A stretch of DNA of 64,000 bases from Dactylonectria macrodidyma (Eukaryota > Ascomycota > Sordariomycetes > Hypocreales > Nectriaceae): the NCBI GenBank assembly GCA_020744425.1, contig JAGMUV010000015.1, forward strand, positions 744,001 through 808,000. The letters run 5' to 3'. The position numbers and the translations under genes are program-made. This document shows, in pieces, positions 10,747 through 24,056 of this stretch (position 1 is its first letter; every line of letters starts with the position of its first letter). The notes under the pieces are model-generated. The model searched no databases, had not been told where the DNA came from, and saw nothing but the letters and a program-made list of their open reading frames with translations.

Positions 10747-13700
10747 AAGTGTGTCTCAAAGGAGGCTATTTCAGGTTAGGAGGCGGTTTGGCTTTTGCGT
10801 GGCATTTTTTTATGGTTGTTTGGGAGCATGTTCAATGTGATAGCTGGGGATATTCAACATAAATAGTTTGGGAAAACTGGTAGGGGGTGAACATTTGTTC
10901 CCACGATGGATGGAGTCAATATGATGAATGATCAAGCCAACTTTTTGGCTATCACTTAAAAGCCCAGGTGTTCTTCTTTTTCTTAGTCGTGTTTGTCCCT
11001 AGGATCTGGGTGTGCCCATGCTCATTCGTCTATTTCTGACTCTAACAGAGTTGTCCCTAGTCTCGCAAAACGGGGTCAAACGTGTGGTGGTGATGTAAAG
11101 CATCGAGCAAACGGATCAAGCATAGGTAGGCCGACACCAACAATGGAGCAACGGGAGGGCAAAGAGTTCGATGGTGACAAGGACGGCCTCGACAAGTGAC
11201 ATGAGTACCTTCTGAAACAAAACGAATACTTCCTAGGACAAGGTACGTCGCATGAAACCAAGAGAAACATGGATGTGATTGGCTCTAGGGTAGATCGCGG
11301 AGGCGGAGCGTTGGCGCTTCGAAGCGGTATGGAAGACATTGGATACATGCATAGCTCAGAGAACAACAGGCAGCCACTGCTTAACAGACACGGTGCGATC
11401 AACGCCGAACTACATCATCACATCACGTACTCCCCGAAGGAGGTATCGTGGCCAGTTCTTGCATGTTGACTTAGACCCAAGAACAGCCTAGGGCAGACAT
11501 ACGCGAGCTCACACGACAACATCACGGGACTCAGCGTGAGGGGTTGAGGCAAAATACAGCACGGAAGAAAAAGTCATGTAGCCACAGAAAAACCATAGGA
11601 AGCCATCACACATGAGCGTACAACCTCCCTCAAACAAGGGCCTATATCAGTCTAGCAACAAAAGTCCCCCGTGGTGATGACCGTCTGTAGAGGGCGGAGA
11701 CGGTCGATACGCTGACATGGAAGTGCCGGCGCGTTGAGGAACTGGGTGTGCGTGATGAAGGAAGAAAAGAGAAAGCAGAAACAGGAGAGGAGAAATTCCA
11801 TTTTGGCAGCGCGCGGAGAGCGAGTGGGGGGAACCCCACTTACAAAGGGCGGCTTGGGACAGTGGTGAATGCCCTATCAGACAAGCAGGCAGTGCTGTGG
11901 ATACTCAGTGAGCCTCCCATTCTGAAAGATGAACAACGTCCCCCCCGCATTCGTCTGGACTCGAAATCAACGCCTGGAAGGCGGGAAAGTCAACCAAAAA
12001 GACCGATGAGGCTTGAGAGCAACAGATTATTCGTGCTCCGTTGACGACTCCCGTCATTAGGTTTCGACGGGTGCCTCGGTTACAGAAGCAATGAGGAGTT
12101 GATGCCGCCCCCAGAAGTTAAGTGGCGGGGAGTTTCCATCTTCGGTGTAGGGCAGCATCAGCGTCAAGCGGGATAGTCACGGGAGACCCAGCATCTAGGC
12201 TTACGAGAAAGCGGCAGACGCCCGTTGGCTCACGGGGCACACACACTCGGCACGGCACAAGGTGACTCTGAGAATAACGGCCGTGATCAACTGCAGTGCA
12301 TAGGAACGGGTCTTACTATTTACACACCGCAGAACATTGCAATGCCATAGCGTGACTCGCAAAGGATGCGATTGATGGCTTTCGCCCATCTCAAAGCCCT
12401 GATGGATCTATACCGATGGCTACCTATATCAGGGACTAGTTGAATGGAATGGCCGAATCGCGGTACCTTGACGGCCACCACTACATACATTGCAGGTCTA
12501 GGGCCCGCTTTCTGGGCACCCTTTTGGTCTGAGAAATGACGCAACACTCTATTATTGCCTCCTTGTGGTTGTTAACGAGGAGCTAACTACAGAGTCTCTC
12601 CTCATAAGTAACTTAGGTACTGTAGGTAACTTGGTGTGAGAGAGCTGACAAGTCTGCCCCGGATTAGAGGTCACGGAGCAGAGTGACGGATGAGAGAAAT
12701 CACCAATATCCAGGTCAGCAATGTATCCCGCAATCATGATACCCCTCGGAGCATAGACCACTATAAAAGACAATGTCATTCGCGGTAGGTCGTGTGCTCC
12801 TGATCGACCACATTGACGCTGCCCCGAATGGATCCCGTTGAGTTGACCCCATTGACTGGATCCTCATGCCTCTCGGTCCCTCCCACCCTCCAAACTTAGC
12901 CGTGGCTACCCCCAACATCTGGTAGCCATTCCCTTCACACACGTGTATCCCACGGCGCCCGAGATTGGCTGCTGCTGCCTACGCCCTGGTGTCTCGAGAG
13001 GTGTCGCAAAGTCGCAGGCAAGAAGAGCCATCATGGCTGTGATGCCCGTCATTCAGCACCTCGCCTAGGCGCGTGCCGGCGTGAGCACACCACACAGGCT
13101 GGATTTGGGGAACATGGCGGGCCATGAGGGGGAGGGGCAGCTGCAGATGAGGTGGATGCCGGCCATGCAGGCAAAGTGTGGGACGGGCTTGTCATTCCCT
13201 CTCAGCGCTCAGAGATCCATACGTTTGATGTGAGGCGCGGGACAATGGATGAATACATATGTTGGCACGCCCGCCATCCCTCGGTTCAGAGTCTATATAT
13301 TTTGTGGCGAAAGGGAGAATAGAAAGAATCTCTCTCTGATCCCTCGGCGAGTACTCTAGCTCCAGGGGACCCCCACGAGAAAACGAGGGAGAACGAGCAG
13401 CGAGCCACAAGCACAACGTCCAGGCGACCTTCACCGACTGACTGGTGGAGTCTCATGTCATTTTCTTATTCATTTCTCCAAGAAACCCACGGCGCGCTGC
13501 TACTGGCTGGATGCACGCCGTTGTTTGACAACCTACTTTTATAACAAGCCGTCCCTTGGTATTGCAGCCCGCCATTGTTCCCAGTCAACGAGGACGTACA
13601 GGACCCCTGATTTTTCGCCGGGGGGTTTTTTTTTAACGAGCAACGAGGAATGACCTCACCCTGACAACCTCACACCAACCAGGTATTGACACCTTGACGC

Positions 13701-14029
13701 CTTGACACCTCTTGGTTTTTCACCAATTGTCCGTGCCTGCCCTGCCTGGAAGTTGCTTCCCGTCCAATCGATCTTTCGTCTTCCCTGTCTCATCCTTTTT
13801 TCCCTTACACACGTACTCTCTCTCCACAAACCATTTCAGAGCGTCGTCAACATTGGAATCTTCAATTCTGCAACACCTGGAGTTCCACTGCATTTTTTCG
13901 CCTCAACAAGCGTCGCAACTGTCGTCAAAAAGGAGAGGAGGAAAAGGGGGAACATCCCGATACAACGAGATACATCGCACACCCCAATCGCATCACACGC
14001 AGACAGCCTCTCGCTGCGTTTCGCCCAAC
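10747..14029. other. 3.3-kb intergenic region with no supported gene
   Basis: The longest open frames here (98-108 codons near 11076-11402 and 11748-12044) show no domain, lack plausible introns and overlap on both strands. A stretch near 12090-12200 recalls fragments of 5S rRNA but does not align well enough to call. The 3' end (about 13,700-14,029) is the pyrimidine-rich leader of PPN1 and contains three near-identical TTGACACC/TTGACGCC octamers at about 13,685-13,709. Confidence 0.55.
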
Positions 14030-16424
14030 ATGGCGACTTCAGGCGCCCGGCTGCTGGTCGCGGCCGCCCTCCTGTTCCCTGCTGTTTTCTCGTCGCCAAT
14101 CTACGATGACAGCCAGCGCACGCTCGCTATCGCGGAGTCGGACGATGCGGCGTCTTCCGTAACACCGCCACTACATTTGCAGACGAAGCAAAATCGAAAG
14201 CTACAGGGCCGGTTCCTGCATATTACAGGTATGTTTGTTCCCCTGCGGACCGTTACTTCGCGCGTGTGTCTGCGTATGCGCGATGCCCACATGCGCATAC
14301 GTATATGCTGGAGCTAGAGATGGTGGTTGGATCGGCGCCCCAGTGGTGTGGCCGTTTCCCTCCCTCCCGCCGCGTGGGATGGTGTGTCGACGTTGCGTCG
14401 TCTCAGGAAACCCAATTCTCACCCGTTTGTGAAATCTAGACTTCCACCCCGACGAATTCTACAAGCCGCATACCTCCACCGACGAAGGCATCGCCTGCCA
14501 CCGTAAGAGAGGTGCCGCCGGCACTTACGGCGCCGAGACTACCGACTGTGACTCGCCGCTCTCGCTCATCGACGCGACTCTCGACTGGATCCGTGAAAAT
14601 GTCAAGGATGACATCGATTTCGTCATATGGACCGGCGACACTGCCCGCCACGATAGCGACGAGAAGCTCCCCCGAAACACGAGCGACGTCCTCGGCACCA
14701 ATCGCCTCGTCTCCCAAAAAGTTATCGACACCTTCTCCGACAACGGCCAGCTTACCATTCCCATCATCCCCACATTTGGCAACAATGACTTCCTCCCTCA
14801 CAACATCTTCTACCCGGGGCCCAATAAGTGGCTTCAGGCCTACACCCAGATCTGGCACCGCTTCATCCCCGAGGAGCAGCGCCACTCTTTTGGCTTCGGT
14901 GGCTGGTTCGAGGTCGAGGTGATCCCTAACAAGCTGTCCGTCTTCAGCCTCAACACCATGTACTTTTTCGATCGCAATGCCGGCGTCGATGGCTGCGCCG
15001 AGCCTACCGAGCCGGGCTTCAAACACCTGGAGTGGCTGAGCATCCAGCTGCAGCGTGTGCGCGAGCGTGGCATGAAGGCTATGCTAATCGGCCATGTCCC
15101 GCCCGCACGAACAGGGAGCAAGCAGAATTGGGATGAGACCTGTTGGCAAAAATACACACTATGGCTCCGGCAATACCGTGACGTCGTCGCCGGCGCCTTC
15201 TATGGCCACATGAACATCGACCACTTTTTACTCCAGGATACCAACGAAATTGACCTCAGCCTCCTCGGCGGCGACTCGGCGGCGCGAGACTCAATTGAAG
15301 AAGACTATTCTGTAGACTCTAAGGGCGATTACCTGCAAGAGCTTAGGCAATCTTGGACCGATCTGCCGGGCTCCGCTGCTGCCGCTGCCGACTACTTTGG
15401 TGGAAACGAGGACGATGATGACGACGACGATACACACGACGAAGGCGTGGACGAATCGGGAAAGAAGAAGAAAAAGAAGAACAAGAAGAAGAAGGGCCTC
15501 AAGAAGATTGGTGGTAAGTACGGTGAACGATATCAGCTGTCGTTAGTCAGCCCCAGCATTGTCCCCAACTTCTTTCCCACCATCCGTGTCATCGAGTACA
15601 ACATTAGCGGTGTTGAGGATACTCCTGTCTGGGCCGACTCCTTTGATATCAATTCCGAAGCCCCGACCGAAAACCTGGAGCTTTACGATGAAGAGGAGGA
15701 CGGGGAGCAGGTCCATTTGGAATTAAAGCGTGACCTTGAAGCCGAGAGGAAGAAGAATAAGAAAAAGAAAGGGAAGAAGAAGAAGCCAAAGAAGCCTAAG
15801 AACCCCTCGCTGATCATCCCTCCGGATCCTGCTAAAGGGTCGCTTCCCGGTCCGGCTTATGCCCCTCAACCTTTTTCTCTGACGGGCTACACACAATACT
15901 TTGCCAACCTCACTTATATCAACAACGACATGACCGACCCCATCGATGGAGCTCGTTGGCGCAACGGGGACTTCAGCGATAGAGATCCGAAACATAGTCC
16001 ACCAAAGCCTCGAGAATTCAAGTTCGAAGTCGAGTACAGCACTTTCACAGACAAGATTTACAAGCTGCACGACTTGACTGTGAGAAGCTACCTGAGACTG
16101 GCCTATAGAATCGGCAAACACGAAGCGAAGAAGGGTACGGGTAATCCAGTGGAGCTCGAGAACGATGATTTCGAGGACGACGAAGACGAGTCAGATTCGT
16201 TAGAGCTCGAGACCAATGATGCAGAAGAAGACTCCGGTAACTCGGAGGAAGATTCCGAGGCCGACAGCCAAAGAAAGGGCAAGAAACACAAGAAGAATAG
16301 GAAGAATAAGAAGAACAAGAAGAAGAAGGGAGAGGAAAAGGTCAACAAAGTCTGGAGGCAATTTCTCCAGCGAGCTTTCGTCAGCACCATCTCAAAGAAG
16401 GACCTGAAGAAGTTGACCGAGTAA
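14030..16424 (+). CDS. PPN1: Vacuolar endopolyphosphatase (metallophosphatase family)
   Basis: Two exons (14030-14228, 14440-16424) give 727 aa. Intron 14229-14439 restores the first metal-binding motif, LHIT-DFHPDEFY. An N-terminal hydrophobic segment (RLLVAAALLFPAVFSSP) is a signal or signal anchor. Calcineurin-like motifs appear in order: DFHPD, WTGDTARHDSD, FGNND, IGHVPP and GHMNIDHF. This set is the Ppn1 arrangement. The enzyme cleaves long polyphosphate chains internally inside the vacuole. Relative to yeast Ppn1 (about 674 aa) the C-terminal half carries extra low-complexity blocks: lysine runs at about aa 407-425, 500-518 and 680-705, alternating with Asp/Glu-rich runs. Both halves stay in one frame, and conserved Ppn1 text (TGYTQYFANLTYIN, FKFEVEYSTFTDKIY) lies between the runs. 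Assignment is secure. Confidence 0.96.
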
Positions 16425-16951
16425 CGATTTTACGAATGATCCTCAGGTGGGGAAAAAGAACCCCCCCGCGATAGAATGGGTAGGCAAAGCATTATCTTTT
16501 TCGGGTACCTAGAGAAGGCGTTTGGAGCATGAACATGGGGAGGCATTATTGGCACGGGATGCCAGGGTTTCTTGCAACCTGATTCTTGTTTTGGGCGACG
16601 GAGATGTGATGGAGCTTGGATGTGTTTTTCTAGATTGGGATTTTTTCCCCCATTATTTCTTGATTTGTACAAATGATATAATGACCAAATATTTGTTTAT
16701 TTACAATTCAAGCAGTCATTCTTAGCAGTGATGATTACATGTGTGCTCAGTAGTTGAGAATAAAGGGGTATCAGCGAGTGCTCCAGCTGTAGTGTGTCCT
16801 GTCGTATATCGTCATTGTCGTTTTCCCATCCTGGTTAACCACCCAACCAAACACCGTCTTAAAAACACGTCCTTGGCTCTGACAAAAAGAAAATAGAAAA
16901 CAAATAAAACACCGCTCCATCGTATATTAGATAGTATTGTACAAACCGCCC
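16425..16951. other. Convergent 3' region between PPN1 and the kelch gene
   Basis: This 527-bp space becomes AT-rich around 16,620-16,720 and 16,870-16,930, as expected of 3' ends. No gene is visible. Confidence 0.55.
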
Positions 16952-19551
16952 TTACTCAACCCCGTTGACAACCCGCAAAGCCCTCCGCGGGCCGAGCACC
17001 ACGTTGAAGAAGCTCGGCTCGTGGCCCTCGAGCAGCCCTTCAGCGGAGCCACCGCTGCCGCTCGTGCCAGGCCTCCTCGTGTCGTCGCTGGGCCTGGCGA
17101 AACCGTGGCCGCTGGAGCTGCCGCCACTAGGGTTATCGAAGTCGTCGCCGCGCCATTTAGGCTCAGTGAGGGACTGGGTGCCGGGGTCACTGCCGACCCA
17201 GCCGAAGAAGCTCTGGGCCGAGGGCGGGCGGTTGTTATTGTGCGACGACGAGTAGCGGTCGTCGAACAAGGCCGACGACGCCCCGGAGTAGCGGTTCGTG
17301 ACGGCGAGGTGGTGCTTGTAGGCGCGGACTTGGCGCCGGTACAGCCAGGCGCAGAAGCCGAGGTACAGGGCGAGGGCGCCGGCGATGCCTGCGACGACGC
17401 CGGCGGTGATAAGGCCGGGGCTCGTATCGCCGGAGGAATCTTCATCTTCAGAGCTCGTCGATCCAGTTTGTTCCAGGTTGGATGTAATTGTTGCCGTGGA
17501 CCCGGACTGGGTGATTGTGAAGACGGGTGGCCGGCCCGTGGCAAACGGGCCTCCGGTTGCCGGCCCCGCAGCGGGAGTCGTGGCCGTAGCTCCGCCCTCC
17601 TGATTTCCGCCGATAACTTCCTGGACGGCCGAGGGGACGATATACCCGTATGATCCGGCGAGCACAGCGTTATCAGCGTGCCAGTCGGCTTTGTGGGCCG
17701 CGGCGCTGAACTTGTCCTTCCATTGAAGCACCGAAGCATCAAACACATACACGCCTGGGTTGTCGCATTTCATGTCCTTACTGGTGCCGCCAACAGTCAG
17801 AATCTGCCCGTCATACATGACGCATGAGTGGCCGGCGCGGGGAGAGGGCGTGTCCTGGTCATTCTGGTCGACCTTGATCCAGGTGAAGGAGGGAATAGTC
17901 AGGATGTACATGTCATTGTACTGAGTTTGATTTCCCTGCGAAAGTGGGTCAGCTCTCTAGTTCTCATGTCATACAAGTCATTGATACATACAAAAGGCAG
18001 ATCCTGCCCACCGAACATATAAATCTGAAAGCTCGAGGCGTCGGGGGCGCTGGCCACGACGGCACAGGGGTTCACGCGGACACTAGGCGCATCGCCGGAT
18101 GTCTGCTGATGGAACCACTCGGAGTTGGCAATGTCGTAGACGTCAAGAGTGGTGAGGTCGTCGGTGAAGTTGTCAGCAGTGCCGCCTGCAAGTCCGATGA
18201 GTACGCCCATCTCGCCCCATCCCGGGATGAAGACGAGCACACCGTCCGCCCTTTCCGGAAACTTGCCCGCCTGAATGCCGCCCTGTGTGATATTCCGGAA
18301 GGCGCCCTGTTCTCCAGCGCCCGTACCGGTGGAGAGCTTCTCAACGCCCGAATTGACATATCCGGGATGTGTAAACTCGAGAAGGCTCTTGAGGTACACA
18401 CGATCAATGTTCTGGGACCATCCAGGTGTCGTGGACCAGTCAAGATGTCCGCCGAAGAACCAACTCAACCCAAGCTCCGGGACTGAGAGTCCAGCGCCTT
18501 CTGCAGCTCGGTGGACGGCGACGTCTGCTGGCTCGGATTCGTTGCCAGCGGAGGTTTTGGGGTCTTCGAGTTCCGTCCACTTGCTGTCTGCAATGGAGTA
18601 CTTCCATACCGACTCCGGGCCAGGTTCAACAAAGGGAGAGTCTGAGAACTGACCACCGTAGAGGTAGAGGTTCTTGTAGTCGTGCCAGAGGTAGCCCATC
18701 GAAATGGCGGGTGGCCCATCCGGTTGCTCCAGCGCCTCGAAGGCAGGAGATGCAATATCCCAGTCGCTAGTAACATCTAGTGTAACAAAGTAGTTATTCC
18801 AGGTATCGTTTACCTGGCTCTCCTCGAGCTTGGAGCGTCCACCGTACATGTAAAGCGTGCCGTTCAAGAGTGCAGCCTGGAATGCCCATCTAGCGCAAAC
18901 ATCCACGGGACTCTTGTCTCGTACGGTGAGGAGTTCCGCGTCAGCGCCGCTGATTTCTACTGAGGCTCGTCCATTATGCCAACCGAATGTTGGAAGTACA
19001 ATGGCAATGAGCATTGCTAATAAGGTAAACCGCTGGAGGCCGGAGATGGTACCAGGAGGCGCACCCGATGTGCTTTTGATTCTCGGACGGCCCTTTGAGC
19101 TGGACAGCTTTGAGTACCAGCGCCTCACGGGCAGTGCGGACTGTTGTGAGTCGTGTAGGTGGCGGTCAGGTGTTGTGGTTTCCAAGATAGGCTTTTCATC
19201 CTCATCACTCTCCCGCCCTTGGTGATCTTGCGACTCGGGCTCAGATTCGGCAGGCGTAGTGTCGTTCTCCTTGTCTGAAGTCATGAATGACACATGGCGA
19301 GGTTTGTTCGATACGGCAGGGGTGATGGATGGCGAGAGATATTGTATATCGTTTTCCAGGCCGATTTCTTTGAAGACGGACCTCCGGCCTTTCTTGATGC
19401 AGCCCCCCATTTTGAATGGCGGACAAACGAAGCTTGCCTCTCGAATTCGATCTGATGTGAGTTGCGAGTTGAAACGCGGTCGCCCTAAAGGATGGAAACT
19501 CGGGACGGTGAGGCCAGTATCGACCGACGAGGATGATTTAACAGCGGTCAT
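16952..19551 (-). CDS. Kelch-repeat membrane protein with two predicted transmembrane helices
   Basis: Two exons (19551-17992, 17935-16952) give 847 aa. The intron 17991-17936 (GTATGT..CAG) joins FGGQDLPF to GNQTQYNDMYIL. Order: a Ser/Asp-rich N-terminal region (1-~165); a hydrophobic helix (about 170-190, FTLLAMLIAIVLPTFGW); a kelch propeller (about 220-610) with blade motifs LYMYGGRS, LYLYGGQF, SWFFGGHL, IYMFGGQD and ILTVGGTS; a Ser/Thr stalk; a second helix (about 675-700, ITAGVVAGIAGALALYLGF); and a cytosolic tail. A topology with the propeller outside or in the lumen, held between two helices, is inferred. An in-frame ATG at 19410 starts MGGCIKKGRR and is a rival start site. Fungal kelch proteins of this kind are often annotated as wall-anchored or Ral2-like; the exact role is unknown. 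Confidence 0.88.
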
Positions 19552-21406
19552 AGTGACAAGAATTGGAAGGGATGGGTGGCGATAAATAAGGGACGAATGG
19601 GAAGAAAACTTGGTCGATGGTGGGTGCTATGATGTAGCCACCCTTGAGAGATGCCACGCAGAAGCGGTCATCGCCTGTTCGCGGAAGAGCGATAAGGAAA
19701 ACGAGGCGCCAGTATAGATAAGTTTTGCCAAAGTGCCACAATGACAATGACAAGATGCCGGGTTGGTTTAAAAAAGGGGACAGAAACAGAACCAGGAAGA
19801 AATCAAGCCTTAATCAACCCTAAATGAACGGAAAGGGATCATCGTTGAGCTGAACGAAAGCGTGCTCAAGTTCCCCCCACAGCTTGGCTGAGCCAGCACA
19901 GCGCTGACCTAGCAAGGCGCGGCGGGTTCCATACCAGCAGCAAGAAAAGAACGAAGCCGGCCTGTCTGTTTCACCCCCTGACTCCACTACATCATCGAAC
20001 GGAGTCCCGGTGGGAGTGTGAAAGGGAAACAAGAAGAGGCCCCTAAGTTGGCCGAAGGAAGCGCGTGCTTCCGGGTGGTATTGGCGTGTGTCCAATTCGC
20101 TGTTCGCCCGAAGGTCCGCAACCGCTAGAAATCCGGGTCAACGCCTTGGAAGCATGTTGCATCGGCCCAAGTTGGTCCCATGTCGGTCGCTGCCGGATCC
20201 ATCCACGGGCCCGGCGGCGGCGTCTAGGTGATTGGGCGGCGCCGAGTGGCGATGACCTCACTTGAGGATGATCGGCTCCAGGGCCTCGTTCGCTTGGAGG
20301 ATTTGGCTCGAGTGTGCTGTAACACCCTAGCCAACCCCCCGCCAGCTAAGAATCCGGGGGCGGCGATATCGATTGAATACAAGCAAACGATCGAGATTCG
20401 GGTCGTGTTGGCAGAGCAGGTGGCTTGTCACTCGGTGGTTTCAGACCTTGTCGTTGGCCAAGAGGAAAGAGACAGGCTTGAGGAGTTCTGGCGTTGACGT
20501 CAGAGTGAGCCATTCCATGTGCACAGTGCGTCTAAGTGCCAGACATCAGCGCTAAGGACAGTGCGAATTGACACCTGGCATTCAACCCCCACCAACACGT
20601 TTGCAGTCGACCATCGCAAGCAGCAACACCTTTGCTTCTCCGACACCTCCAAGATTCGTATCTCTGAGACCGTATCTGTAAAGTCTGAAAATAAAGCCCC
20701 GTCCGCCATCTCCTTATCAGAAAGGATCCCCATCAAACACGGTCCAAGTTAGCCGCCAGCCCCGTCCAACACGAGGCTCCATTCACCAAGCGCGCCATAC
20801 GCCCGTACATTTTACAGCCACTTGCCCTTCTTGCCGCCACCCCGCCGGATCAAGAACAAGCACGTCGATCATCTCGACCCTTTGAGGTTGGTGGAACGTT
20901 GCACTCCCTCGACTGAGCGTCCGAGCCATTTGCCCAGATAAAATGGAAATGGGCAGCCTGGAGATCATCAGGTCAGGTCAGCGCACCGCCACAGGTCTCC
21001 AGAAATCCCCATTCCGCCACAGTGTATGAGAGTCTAAGCTGGCGATCGCTCGTATTCAGCAAGGCTGGACTAGCTGGACCCCTATTTTAGAACACCGGGC
21101 GAGTTTCTTTCCGCAGGTAGTAGACGCCCTAGATGTGCTTGGTGACTTCTCACAGGATGACTGCGATATGAGTAGCCCCTTAGCATAGTGCCGACAAGGT
21201 CATGGGGGCCCGACCCTTGAGACACGAATATTCACCACATTTTCACTTTCTGACGTTTCGAGCTTGTTGTTTGATGTGTGTTAGGCCTTTAAAATTATGG
21301 TATACTCCGATATGGCACTCGTTCTAATCATTAGTATGAAAATATTTTGTTTTCCAACTCAACTGTGTTATCGAGTCATCATATTCAGACCTCTCCACAC
21401 CAACCT
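19552..21406. other. 1.9-kb intergenic region, no gene supported
   Basis: Open frames here are all under 95 codons and overlap on both strands with no recognisable domain. The right end is AT-rich (21,240-21,400) and lies at the 3' end of the transcription factor gene. Confidence 0.55.
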
Positions 21407-23312
21407 TTACCCCTCCTCGTGGAATCCCTCATAACTTTCATCCTTGATTACATCCAACGGCTCGTTAGCTTCCGGCGGGAATATGCTGGGTCCCTTGTAG
21501 GCCCTCAGCGCTTGTCTGACCCCAAGCTCGCGCCCAATGAAGCGCAACGACGTCTCCGCCAGCTCCTTCTGCGCAGGAAGCGTCGATGGGATCACGTACA
21601 CCGCCGTGAGGGGCCATATTAGCTTCAAGGCTTCGAAGAGTACCTTGGGCGACGGGCTGTTGCGAATGACCTTCTGGTTGAGACATCGGGGCAGGCTGTC
21701 GATGATCTCTTGCGCGTATGTGCGCACCAACTTGATACATCGGAGACGCAATGCCTTGAGGACGCCGAGGGGGATTCGAGAAGCGACGTGATGAGTCAAA
21801 AAGTTTGTATAGCACATGAGAATATGGTAGCCCTTCACGCATGTGGAGCAGTACATGTTGCGCATGTACGGGTCGAATTCGCCAGTGGTAGGATGGTGTT
21901 TGAAGAATTCCTCCACGCCCTCTTCGGCTTCAGCCATGGCCCCAACCAGGTCATGGTACGCGGCTGAGGCAGCGCTGAAATCCCGACTTAGAAGGATGCC
22001 AAGGATTCGAGCTTGCACGTGAGCCACCTTGGTGATGAAGATGCACACGTTGTAGCCGATAGCTTCGTCCGGATACATCACCTCCTTGATCACGCGTAAC
22101 CATTCTACAGACTCCGGAGGGCATGCGGTGTTTATGAGCAGGCATTGTACTTGCTATGAATCGTCAGCTCAGCCAACACAGTATTAACTCATTGGGAAAC
22201 GCACCACCATGTTGTAAGCGGGCCAGAAGCCTGCGCGGGCAGTGGGGTCGCGCAACCACTCTGTTCCTCTCGCCTTGAGGATGCTGTAGAGGCCACGAGC
22301 GTGTAGATGCCAAGGGCTCATGGGTTCCGTGCGGTTAATTGAGCCCATCAAGAGCTTTCACGATGTCAACATTTGGGACGCACATATCCGGGTTGACACG
22401 CCGCTTACCTCGTAATTTGTGAGAATCCAGACCGTTGCGAGAACATCGTCCCTCATCGCCCCGCCGGGGGACTTGAGCGCGACATTCACAGAACTCAGCG
22501 TCTTGCCAAGATAAGTGCCCAGCTCCCGGTCGTTCTCCTGGACCGAGTCGTTGTACACGGCCGTCGAGTACCGGAGGTTGGTCACGTACGTCCGGGAGAA
22601 CAGGTGGGCGGCCCAGACGAGCGGTCCATCGCGGGGGTTGCCTTTGTAAATGTTGTGCAGGAAGTCCAGGGTGGAGTAGACGTTGAGGAGGATGGGCACC
22701 GAATGAGTCGTCCAGTGCTCGCTGAGCGACTTGGGGAGGATGAGGGCCGTGTCAGTATCAGAGGGAACGACATCGGAAGAGACGAAGTCAGATGAAGCGA
22801 ATTCAGAACAGATGAAAGTCGAGGTTCCTGATTGGGTAATGATCTCGTCAAAGTCATCATCCAGGAACGTAGACGGAGTCGAATAGTCGCTATCCGTCGT
22901 CGACGGCGACAGCCTCACCGAAAAGGCGGCCTCAGACCCTTGATTATTAGCCCCCTGCTGCTGCTGCTGCTGCTGCTGCCCTCGCTTCTTGCGCTTCTTG
23001 ACGCTGGTGGGGTTGGCGTTGCGAAAGACGAGCTCCTGCTCGGTGCGGTACCCAGGACACGGCACCCCGTACTTGAAACATCTCTGACAGGCCGGCTTGG
23101 CAAGATCGCACTGCAGCGATGGCGTTAGAAAGGGGGTGGTTCTTTATTAGAGAGGGAGCTCTTTATTTAGAAGGGGATAGGGCGTGTTGGAGAGAGTGAG
23201 TGGGTGGGTGTGAGTCCTTAAGCCAGGGGAAATCGCCCCAATACTAACTGACCTTGACGCGCCGCGAGCGACACAAATGGCAATCTTTGCTAGGTTTGCC
23301 CGTGTTCGGCAT
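21407..23312 (-). CDS. Zn2Cys6 fungal transcription factor (DUF3468-type body)
   Basis: Four exons (23312-23253, 23110-22409, 22354-22205, 22153-21407) give 552 aa. All junctions are in phase 0 with GT..AG introns. The first junction rebuilds the binuclear zinc cluster: Cys residues near 11, 14, 21, 28, 31 and 38 in the text DCHLCRSRRVK-CDLAKPACQRC. The basic linker KKRKKRG is followed by an eight-Gln run. The remainder is the helical middle domain of fungal Zn2Cys6 regulators (LLNVYSTLDFLHNIYKGNP, SPWHLHARGLYSILKARG, QVQCLLINTACPPE). Such proteins bind DNA through CGG-type half sites in the nucleus. The target pathway cannot be read from the sequence. The neighbour, PUT2, is transcribed on the same strand upstream, but nothing ties the two together. 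The exon 3/4 junction is the least certain. Confidence 0.9.
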
Positions 23313-24056
23313 GGCGAAAAAACTTATGCCCCCTGCGGACCCGCGATCTAGTAGATTTCCGTGAGTTCTTCTGCGGTAAATCGCACGATCGAGCAATGTT
23401 GGCGAGGTCAAAGACGAGGATAGATAGGGGAGTCAAAGAGGGAACCCATTCGAGGAGGATGCGACGATGACGCGGTGGGTTCACAGCAGGATGTAAGATT
23501 CTCCTCGTTTGGGTTTAGTGCCACCGCAGGGCTGGCGGGGTTGTGTGCCGGTACCCGGAATGATTAAGGTAATAACTGGAAATAAAACGGTCGGCTTGTG
23601 CTAAGTTGAGGGTATTGAATAATTAGACTTGGTTCTATGCAGCAACTTATTCGCAACTATAAATTATAAGTCAGGGCAGGATGGACATGTCCATTGGATG
23701 TCAGCTAAGCCATGTTATGAGCAAATGCCTTCACCGATGTAAGATTGATCTTCAGATATCTGACTCAAAACTCTAGGCGGCGCTCAGCTAATGGTCCAAC
23801 TAATGGTTCAAGGGATGCTGTCACAATCTTAGGCGTGAAAAGGTCTAAATGTAGTTTGCGTATATTCATAAACATTGCACCTGCAATGTGTTCCAAGGAG
23901 CAGCGCTCCTTTTTTCTGCACTTATATTCGTGCACATCAAATGCCTGTCCGGTGGTTTCCCTTAAACTCCCCATTATCAAATGTCAAACCTACACCCATC
24001 TCTTGCATTCTGCATTCTTTAATCCATCTTCACTTAAACCCTACAATGCTTACTAT
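23313..24056. other. Intergenic region between PUT2 3' end and transcription factor promoter
   Basis: This 744-bp space is moderately AT-rich around 23,560-24,056. It contains the promoter of the Zn2Cys6 gene and the 3' flank of PUT2. No independent gene is supported. Confidence 0.5.

Noticed and set aside
12090..12200. Possible 5S rRNA relic
   Set aside because: Short pieces (AGAAGTTAAG, GGGAGACCCAG) resemble 5S internal parts, but spacing and ends do not fit a 5S fold; too weak to call.
13712..14029. In-frame upstream extension of PPN1
   Set aside because: The frame is open but begins with TTG, not ATG. The ATG at 14030 directly starts a signal-type hydrophobic segment.
14436..15026. 196-codon open frame antisense to PPN1
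   Set aside because: It lies fully within the PPN1 second exon on the other strand and has no motif.
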